NCBI GenBank assembly: GCA_025464585.1
Contig: JAODGL010000067.1
Location: forward strand, 1 to 12,148
DNA from: Methanosarcinales archaeon
GTDB taxonomy: Archaea > Halobacteriota > Syntropharchaeia > Alkanophagales > Methanospirareceae
DNA length: 12,148 nt
Direction of reading: 5' to 3'
Part shown: piece after piece, positions 6,414 through 12,148 of the stretch
How the letters are laid out: every line of letters begins with the position of its first letter
Position numbering within the stretch: the first letter of the stretch is position 1
The notes under the pieces: model-generated
The model's database searches: none
Seen by the model: the letters and a program-made list of their open reading frames with translations, nothing else
Told to the model about the DNA's origin: nothing
Made by a program: the position numbers and the translations under genes

Positions 6414-8186
6414 CTAATATCTCACCCTACCTCCTTTAACATACTTGAACTCCTCTGGTCTCTTCTCTGTTTCTATCAATTCCTTTGTTCTGCCTACTAT
6501 CTGCGTTTCGATGTCCTCTGCCTCCTTCGTTATCGCACTCTTCGCGATATGCAAATCATCTATCTTCATCATCCCCGCTGCCGCTTCGGTAGCCGAGATA
6601 AGTGCCTGTAACTTCACTCGCAATGGCTCCATTATCCCCTCTTTCATCACGTCTTTCACACGCTTATCGCTGCCAGATATTCCGGCATTTTTATTGCCTG
6701 CGAAATGTTCTGCGCGAAGCTTTGCAAGTACATCAATCTGGTCCATTCCACAGTTCTTCGCTATTGCCCTTGGTATGGATTCCAAAGCATCGGCAAAAGC
6801 ATCCATAGCCAGTTGCTCCTTGCTCGGTATCTTCCTCGCAAACTTCCTTATCCGATATGCGCATTCAGTTTCCACTGCACCGCCTCCCGGTACAACGCGG
6901 TTGTCCTTAAACAGTTGTGCAACGGCATGCAAAGCGCTTTTTAGCTCGCCTACCAGTCCTTCTAAAACCCTGAGTGACACGCCTCTTATAAATATTGTTG
7001 CGGATTTCTTTTGTGCACACTGTTCAAAAAATACGTATTTATCGCCGCTTATCTCTCGCTGCACCACCCTTCCTGCAAAGCCAAATTTATCTTTGCTTAA
7101 GTCACTCACGTCTTTTACTATCTTTCCTCCGGTAGACCGTTCCAATCGCTTCAAATCCGTTAATTTCACCCTCTTTATCAGCATTATCCCTGCCCTGCGG
7201 AACTTACCCAGTGCGTCATCATCTACACCCCACCGGCAGCAGATCACATTTGCACCCGACTTTATTACCGGGTCTATAACCGCATCGAAGATCTTTGCTC
7301 TTGTCTCCCGGAACTCGCGGAAATGAGATGGTTGTGAGAATTTTACGTGGAAATCCAGAGCGCCAAGCGTTTCACCGGCTTTGCTTCGTTCTCTTGCTGC
7401 TGTTCCGGTTGGCAGCTCCTTCCTCCCCTTTACCTTCGGCTCCTTATGCTCAAGCGGGAAATCAAGCAATGCAATCCTTGCATTCTCCATCTCCGTAGGA
7501 AGCGCAGGCAGAACCTCCCGGTCCACAACAACGCCGTCAGCAAAGCTCGTCTCATGCACTCTGCTTCCGCTCTTCGCCTCTATTGATACATCGTCCACAT
7601 CTATTGGCTCCTTTCTCTCACCAACGCTATCGCTCAGTCGTTTTATGCTTTCTACTACCGCATCCGCCAATTTATCCTCTTCGCAATAATCCCCTTTCTT
7701 CAACGCAGTCTTCGCAACGGTCCTCAAAATCTCATCGCTTCCTTCCCCTCTTACGTCCACCGTAGATGCCATTTCAGTTAAAACCTCTTTCGCATGCTCA
7801 AGAGCGAGTTCATACCCTTTCACTACTATATTTTGATGCACGCCCGCGTTCTTCAACTCGAATCCCCTTCTCACCAGCTCACCCGTCAGAATCATCACCG
7901 TGGCTATGCCATCTCCTACTTTCTCTCCCTGTGTTATCCCTGCATTTATCAATATGTCCGCAGTAGGGTGCATATATTTCAATTCCTTTATCAGACTGTA
8001 TGCGTTACTCGAAATGAGGTCAGCAGCTTCTATTTTCGTTGCTCCCTGCGTTATCAATATCTTGGAACCAAAAGGACCGATAACCGGCTTGAACATATCG
8101 GAAAAAGTAGCGGAAACCTGCATATTCGCCTCCTGAATCTCCTCAGGCGACACTTCACCGGGTGGTAACTCTTCTTTTATTGTCAT
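6414..8186 (-). CDS. divergent thermosome-family (group II chaperonin) protein with degraded ATPase site
   Basis: Group II chaperonins form two-ring ATP-driven folding chambers in the cytoplasm. All three domains are recognisable in 590 residues: equatorial (EANMQVSATFSDMFKPVIGPFG; later VVPGGGAVETECAYRIRKFA, EQLAMDAFADALESIPRAIA, EPLRVKLQALISATEAA), intermediate, and apical (ENARIALLDFPLEHKEP through KSGANVICCRWGVDDDAL). Key differences from working thermosomes: NDGAT, with an aspartate equivalent to GroEL Asp52, reads SNAYS (60-64); GDGTTT reads GDGIAT (91-96, Asp92 kept); and the aspartate equivalent to GroEL Asp398 is Ser417. The apical domain has about 20 extra residues (roughly 254-276). 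It is therefore probably a poor ATPase: a specialised subunit of a mixed ring, a holdase, or a protein of other function. A GAGG-containing purine-rich site lies just before the ATG. No second chaperonin gene is in the window. Confidence 0.9.
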   Translation of the reverse strand: MTIKEELPPGEVSPEEIQEANMQVSATFSDMFKPVIGPFGSKILITQGATKIEAADLISSNAYSLIKELKYMHPTADILINAGITQGEKVGDGIATVMILTGELVRRGFELKNAGVHQNIVVKGYELALEHAKEVLTEMASTVDVRGEGSDEILRTVAKTALKKGDYCEEDKLADAVVESIKRLSDSVGERKEPIDVDDVSIEAKSGSRVHETSFADGVVVDREVLPALPTEMENARIALLDFPLEHKEPKVKGRKELPTGTAARERSKAGETLGALDFHVKFSQPSHFREFRETRAKIFDAVIDPVIKSGANVICCRWGVDDDALGKFRRAGIMLIKRVKLTDLKRLERSTGGKIVKDVSDLSKDKFGFAGRVVQREISGDKYVFFEQCAQKKSATIFIRGVSLRVLEGLVGELKSALHAVAQLFKDNRVVPGGGAVETECAYRIRKFARKIPSKEQLAMDAFADALESIPRAIAKNCGMDQIDVLAKLRAEHFAGNKNAGISGSDKRVKDVMKEGIMEPLRVKLQALISATEAAAGMMKIDDLHIAKSAITKEAEDIETQIVGRTKELIETEKRPEEFKYVKGGRVRY

Positions 8187-8214
8187 CTCTTCCTCTTCCC
8201 TCCCTCTCTTTCAC
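8187..8214 (-). promoter_or_regulatory. long purine-rich ribosome-binding leader of the chaperonin-like gene
   Basis: The 28 bases before the ATG are almost all purine on the minus strand and include GGGAGGGAAGAGGAAGAG. There is a GAGG about five bases from the ATG and a stronger GGAGG about 12 bases away. Most other genes here lack a clear Shine-Dalgarno site, so this leader stands out and suggests efficient initiation. No convincing TATA box is seen in the remaining 60 bases to the next gene. Confidence 0.45.
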
Positions 8215-8266
8215 GGTATCTTTACTGTAATTGTAATTATGTGAATAACAAATACATCTCTATACT

Positions 8267-8272
8267 AAAAAA
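8267..8272 (-). terminator. U-tract terminator after the beta-CASP gene
   Basis: On the minus strand the TAA stop of the beta-CASP nuclease is followed after three bases by a run of six T. This fits archaeal U-tract termination and would separate the nuclease/helicase transcript from the chaperonin-like gene that starts about 80 bases further on. Confidence 0.4.
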
Positions 8273-8275
8273 TAA

Positions 8276-9724
8276 TTATAGTGTCCACTTCTTCCCCTGC
8301 TCAACCAGCACCACATTATTGAAGAAATCCTTGAAGAGCTCAGGGTGTTCGGTATGCACGGGATACAGCCGATCGGGATTTATCGCGTTAATAAGTGCTT
8401 TTAGTTCCTGCACTGAAGCATGACCGGAAGCATGAGCAAAATATTCCTTTATTCCAAAATGGTCTAACCAGTTCCTTTTTCGTCTCTCATCTAACTCCAT
8501 CTCTTCACAAAAAGGTTCGCAGGACGATTTTATCCAGATAGCGGATTTTGGCTGGATATCAGTGAGCTGGTTTATCTCCCAGAGGTTCATGGAGACCACA
8601 TAGTGCTCTGGTTTTTTCCGTAACTCGTTACAGGTTATTGCATTCTCCCGGTTAATAAATGCCCGCTCCCAGATTGCATAATCCTGCTCGACCAACTTAC
8701 TATCAATTCCGTCCTTGCTGATCAAGCCCCAGCCCTTCTTAGGGACTAAAATCTTCACGTCGCTGAGCGATAAAGGAGCTAAATCGCCCAACGCTTCTAT
8801 AAGATACGCAAGTTTCAGGGTAACCACAAACTCTCGCTTATTTGCTTTAGCAGCTTCAAAGATGGTATTTACTCGGTCGAGGTCTCTGATTGGATGTTCA
8901 ACAAAGACCAATCCTTTCGCTGTGGCGATTAACTGCGTGATTTCGCGCTTTACACCCGCTTCACTGTCTTGTTGCGTGCTATCAATTCGTGTGCCTTCAG
9001 TTACGAGCCATTTTGGCTCTGCGGCTTTCGCTTTCTCCACAAAAATTTCGCTTAATGCTTGATTGGAGCCGTGAAAGCGAATATCGCCGGTGTAAACCAG
9101 GTTTCCTTCATCAGAATAAATGATGTAGCCGCAAGCACCGGGTAAAGAATGGTCTACGGGGACCATCTCAATCTCTAACGAGCCAATTGTAACTCTATCT
9201 TCGGGTTCCATCAAGTGATAAACCCGCTCGTGTACAAACTCCGTATTTTTACGTGTTACTCTGCTCAGGTTTCCTTTTTTATTTGTGTAAAAGGTAAAAG
9301 CGTCACAGGCGGTGACTAAGTCAGATAACGGATTGCTGCCTGTTTCTTCTAAGGCTTGAAGAATGATTTTAGTCGCTTCTGTACAGTAAATCGGAATGTC
9401 AGTCCGTAGAAAATGGATGTACTGTGCGTGGTCTGCATGAGCATGAGAAAGGAGAACGGCATCTACGCTTCGCTCCTCTGCCGGGCGACTCATGTGCTTG
9501 AGGTAATCCAGACGGTAAATGCCTTTGATATCGGGCAGCAGCCCTAAATCGAAGAAGTCGGCTAACGCGGTGCATTTCCGCGGCTGTAAGAACTCAGCGA
9601 AGTACTGGTTTGCGATATTGAAGCTCATGCCGAAATCCAAAAAGAGTTTCGTGCCTTCAGCTTCAAATAAAATCTTGTTACCGCCGATTTCGTTTACGCC
9701 ACCGTAGAAGGTTAGGGAGGGCAT
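8276..9724 (-). CDS. beta-CASP metallo-beta-lactamase nuclease, RNase J type
   Basis: Metallo-beta-lactamase fold with an inserted beta-CASP domain, the architecture of RNase J, CPSF73 and related nucleases that cut or degrade RNA, sometimes DNA, with two zinc ions. The active-site motifs are intact: FLDFG (28-32), SHAHADHAQ (93-101), VDHSLPGACGY (190-200), YTGDIRFHG (211-219), an acidic motif A at Glu243 (VTEGTRID), a motif-B region (FVEHPIRDLDR), HASGHAS with His435, and the closing PVHTEHPELF. At 482 residues it has no KH domains, so it is not the archaeal CPSF homologue aCPSF1/2. Between strand FLDFG and the HxHxDH motif it has about 60 residues (NQYFAEFLQPR, GLLPDIKGIYRLDYL), longer than I expect for RNase J. 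It begins 34 bases after the helicase stop on the same strand and is probably co-transcribed with it. The substrate is not determinable; alternatives are an RNA-turnover enzyme or an effector of the neighbouring system. Confidence 0.9.
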   Translation of the reverse strand: MPSLTFYGGVNEIGGNKILFEAEGTKLFLDFGMSFNIANQYFAEFLQPRKCTALADFFDLGLLPDIKGIYRLDYLKHMSRPAEERSVDAVLLSHAHADHAQYIHFLRTDIPIYCTEATKIILQALEETGSNPLSDLVTACDAFTFYTNKKGNLSRVTRKNTEFVHERVYHLMEPEDRVTIGSLEIEMVPVDHSLPGACGYIIYSDEGNLVYTGDIRFHGSNQALSEIFVEKAKAAEPKWLVTEGTRIDSTQQDSEAGVKREITQLIATAKGLVFVEHPIRDLDRVNTIFEAAKANKREFVVTLKLAYLIEALGDLAPLSLSDVKILVPKKGWGLISKDGIDSKLVEQDYAIWERAFINRENAITCNELRKKPEHYVVSMNLWEINQLTDIQPKSAIWIKSSCEPFCEEMELDERRKRNWLDHFGIKEYFAHASGHASVQELKALINAINPDRLYPVHTEHPELFKDFFNNVVLVEQGKKWTL

Positions 9725-9758
9725 ATTTGTCAGTTATGAAACTATTTTTGCTCCTATA

Positions 9759-12148
9759 CTATTTATCAGCTCTTGAGACCACTTCTGCGGTTAAAGCTCT
9801 GGCGAGAGGTACAAGAGCAGCGGAGGATAGCCAGGAATTGGACTTAAATAAGCTTTCTGAAAGGAGCAAATATTCCCATCTCGCGGGTTGGTCAACCGGT
9901 GGTTGTACCATTGATGAACTTTTACACCAGCTCTGTGCAGCTCTTGCTTTTATCGCAGTTACTGGTCTATCCAGGTCGCGGTCCGCCTTCGTCTCCACCA
10001 GATATATCGTATCAGTAGTTTTCACGATGAAATCAACCTCATATTCCCGGAGGATGCCGTGTTCATCCCTATAAGGAATCTTGAGACCGTGTTTCTTGTC
10101 GAGTTTTGCATAGGCTTTTACATCCACGGAAGGTTCTAACACCTCCAAAATAAAATCACGTTCAAAGTCACCGCCGAGCCGTGAGAAGCCCTGCCTGGGG
10201 TAAATGCACTTAGAACTCGCAACCGAATATTTCTCCCTCAGCATTATCCGCCCTACATCTGATAATCTCCGCCATACACCCCTCGGTTCGTAATTTATCT
10301 CGCCGATGAGGTCTAAAATAGCACTTCTCACAGTATTCACAATCTGGTCGAAAACGAGTGTGAAATTGAGTACCTGATAATTCCTCGGGTCTGAGAAGTC
10401 AATTGGTTCGCCAAAGAAATAATTGGTCACGTAATCGTCAATGATAGCTGCGATTTCCGCAAGATGCCCGGTGAGAATATGTGCTTTCCCTTCCTTCGCC
10501 ACTGCCTGTGCTGCACGGCTTAAAAAATGGTTATAGTCAAAATAGCGGTTTTCCAGTTTCCATATTTTTGTCTTCTTCTCCGTAGGTGCATGGATTTCCT
10601 GAATTGCCATGCTTATATCTTCTCGTAGTTCGGCGAAGGGTTTATGGAACTGGTATTTAGGAAGTGTAGAAGGGTCTATCATGCTCAAAACCGGCATAGC
10701 ACTCTGGTCATATATCTGGACGGGCCAGTAAATATCATAATCCTCTATTCGTGAAGGTATAGCATCCACGGGTATGAGGTCACCTGCGGAACGAGCTGTG
10801 GAGGTATCACCAGTTCCTATAATGTAGCCTTCCTTCTTGAGATTCTCGTAGAACTGTCTGAATCGTGGATGTTCCACGATGAACAGGAAATCGAAAGAGG
10901 AGGAGGGTATCCTATTCCTTTTTATGTCCTCTATGGCTTCTACTTTTGCATCCCATATCTGCGGGTATTCCTCTTTCGGGAACATCAATCTCAAACCCCT
11001 GCCCACTATCTGTTCTAAAAGCAAATCCGCTTCCGTCGCTCGTAGCACCACTGTAACACATATATTTTTACGGTCAAATCCTTCTCGTAGCATCAATACT
11101 GAAATAACCACATTTAGCGGGTCATCATTAACATCAATTTTGTCAAGTCGCCTCCTTGCTTTCTCTAATTCATCATCACTCAATTTCGTATGGATTTTCA
11201 TCACTCTGTGCTCGTCATAGGGAACGCCGTGGTTATCTGTGAGGGTATGGAAGTGCTCTTCTACGAGGTCGGCAACTTCCGTCTCCTCGCATAGCACCAT
11301 CATAACAGGCTTTTTATCCACACCTTTCGCTCTGAACTCGTCGGTCAGTTGTTCTAATTTCTTCCTGCCGATATCTAACAGTACTTTTTGACCCGCCGAT
11401 AGACCTATCAAAGTTCCTTTCTTTTTACCCTTCTCCGGCTTATCTCGTTCCGCTCTGAAATCCAGTTCTCGCAGGTTCTCACCGGCAATCGCCTGCTGCT
11501 CTTCCAGGAATAGCTGTTTAACGAGCATATCGTTCATTGCCGTGAGTAGAGGGTAATCATATACGATATGGGGAAAATATTCCTTTTTTGCACCGCTGCC
11601 GAAGAAAGGAGTTGCGGAGAAATCGAGCTGCATAAAAAACCCTCTGGCTTCTCCATGCCGCTCTTCAAGCCGGTGATAAAGCGCTGATATAAATCGGCGC
11701 CATACGAGTTCCTCATTCTTCGCGGTCTTCCTGCCATGCACATGGTGCGCTTCGTCATTCGCTATGATAATGTCAGGGAACTCAGACAGGAAATCCGCAA
11801 TGATTTCGCCACGAGGCTCTTCTTCTATGTCCTCTCCGGTTAATCCTTCCCATAGATTATCCGCTTCCTTTTTCAGTCTGAACTGTTGCCAGTTGGTAAT
11901 GAACACGAAAGCAGTTTCTGGCGGGCTCGTATTCGCTTTAACATCGCCGGGCTCCAGTATCTGGAGATGTAATTTGAATCGCCAGTCTTCGGGTATGAAG
12001 AGAGGGTTGTAGTAGATGGTCTCTTGTGGATCTCTTGAGCCAGTTTCAGGGTCCCTCTTCCCTCTGAAGGCATCTAATAATCTGTTCAAAACTTCGATAT
12101 TGGGTGCGGCGATTAAAAACCGGAATGAATACCAGTCTTTTGATTCAC
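9759..12148 (-). CDS. type III restriction-like helicase with C-terminal PD-(D/E)xK nuclease motif, 5' end outside window
   Basis: Superfamily 2 helicase/translocase of the type III restriction (Res) kind. The frame is open to the right edge with no stop, reading ESKDWYSFRFLIAAPNIEVL before the in-frame TTG at 12089. The gene therefore starts beyond the window, and its Walker A motif is not visible. Counting from that TTG, visible motifs are DEAH at 112-115 (IIIANDEAHHVHG), DFSATP at 156-161, a domain 2 REGFDRKNICVTVVLRATE segment, and the motif VI region EQIVGRGLRL. Near the C-terminus, EVDFIVKTTDTIYLVETK gives Asp686, Glu699 and Lys701, matching a PD-(D/E)xK nuclease as in Res subunits. Res proteins normally need a methyltransferase partner (Mod), which is not in the window and would be expected to the right. 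The beta-CASP nuclease follows after 34 bases. A stand-alone helicase-nuclease of another defence system is the main alternative. Confidence 0.88.
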   Translation of the reverse strand, partial: ESKDWYSFRFLIAAPNIEVLNRLLDAFRGKRDPETGSRDPQETIYYNPLFIPEDWRFKLHLQILEPGDVKANTSPPETAFVFITNWQQFRLKKEADNLWEGLTGEDIEEEPRGEIIADFLSEFPDIIIANDEAHHVHGRKTAKNEELVWRRFISALYHRLEERHGEARGFFMQLDFSATPFFGSGAKKEYFPHIVYDYPLLTAMNDMLVKQLFLEEQQAIAGENLRELDFRAERDKPEKGKKKGTLIGLSAGQKVLLDIGRKKLEQLTDEFRAKGVDKKPVMMVLCEETEVADLVEEHFHTLTDNHGVPYDEHRVMKIHTKLSDDELEKARRRLDKIDVNDDPLNVVISVLMLREGFDRKNICVTVVLRATEADLLLEQIVGRGLRLMFPKEEYPQIWDAKVEAIEDIKRNRIPSSSFDFLFIVEHPRFRQFYENLKKEGYIIGTGDTSTARSAGDLIPVDAIPSRIEDYDIYWPVQIYDQSAMPVLSMIDPSTLPKYQFHKPFAELREDISMAIQEIHAPTEKKTKIWKLENRYFDYNHFLSRAAQAVAKEGKAHILTGHLAEIAAIIDDYVTNYFFGEPIDFSDPRNYQVLNFTLVFDQIVNTVRSAILDLIGEINYEPRGVWRRLSDVGRIMLREKYSVASSKCIYPRQGFSRLGGDFERDFILEVLEPSVDVKAYAKLDKKHGLKIPYRDEHGILREYEVDFIVKTTDTIYLVETKADRDLDRPVTAIKARAAQSWCKSSSMVQPPVDQPARWEYLLLSESLFKSNSWLSSAALVPLARALTAEVVSRADK

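Noticed and set aside
6445..7326. A 293-codon plus-strand ORF
   Set aside because: It is antisense to the chaperonin-like gene, whose homology covers the whole stretch. Its Ser/Ala/Phe-rich composition is typical of a mirror ORF.
9727..10074. A 115-codon plus-strand ORF with a hydrophobic start resembling a signal peptide
   Set aside because: It is antisense to the conserved nuclease end of the helicase gene and has no convincing start signal.
1..12148. CRISPR array, tRNA or rRNA genes
   Set aside because: I saw no regularly spaced direct repeats, no cloverleaf-like sequence with a TTCGA-type loop, and no rRNA-like stretch. Genes cover nearly all of the window.

Overview
The window is archaeal chromosome, probably from a euryarchaeon. 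Evidence: an archaeal/eukaryotic-type ribosomal protein eL32, a group II chaperonin (thermosome family), an archaeal METTL5-type RNA methyltransferase, a NikR-type regulator, TATA-like boxes before several genes, and starts with little or no Shine-Dalgarno sequence. I cannot fix the genus from sequence alone. Coding density is high; the largest gene-free gap is about 170 bases.

Layout, left to right (all genes on the minus strand except one). 102-677 is a minimal tyrosine recombinase with no N-terminal DNA-binding domain, followed downstream by a perfect 16-base palindrome and a TATA-like box facing out of the window. 720-1067 is rpl32e, standing outside its usual ribosomal cluster and directly after serA (1079-2707, long-form phosphoglycerate dehydrogenase with a C-terminal ACT domain). 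2766-3644 is a CitG/MdcB-family triphosphoribosyl-dephospho-CoA synthase homologue. 3718-4151 is a NikR-family regulator broken by a one-base frameshift and lacking all four high-affinity nickel ligands. Two overlapping perfect palindromes lie on its probable promoter. 4321-4932 (METTL5-like methyltransferase) and 4929-5231 (gatC) form a tight ATGA-overlapping pair serving translation. Divergent from gatC, on the plus strand, is a sugar-nucleotide pyrophosphorylase (5379-6410), preceded by a possible short basic leader ORF.

The right half is the less ordinary part. 6414-8186 is a thermosome-family protein that has lost two of the three ATPase aspartates and carries an extra apical-domain segment, so it is probably a derived paralogue and not the main chaperonin. 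8276-9724 is a beta-CASP metallo-beta-lactamase nuclease of RNase J type with an intact active site. It lies 34 bases after a type III restriction-like helicase with a C-terminal PD-(D/E)xK nuclease motif (9759 to beyond 12148). The helicase runs off the right edge, so its Walker A region and any partner methyltransferase are outside the window. The helicase and beta-CASP nuclease look co-transcribed and could be the tail of a restriction or defence island. That is inference, since the decisive upstream genes are not visible.

The remaining genes are mostly housekeeping (serine synthesis, translation, sugar activation) and do not form one pathway.
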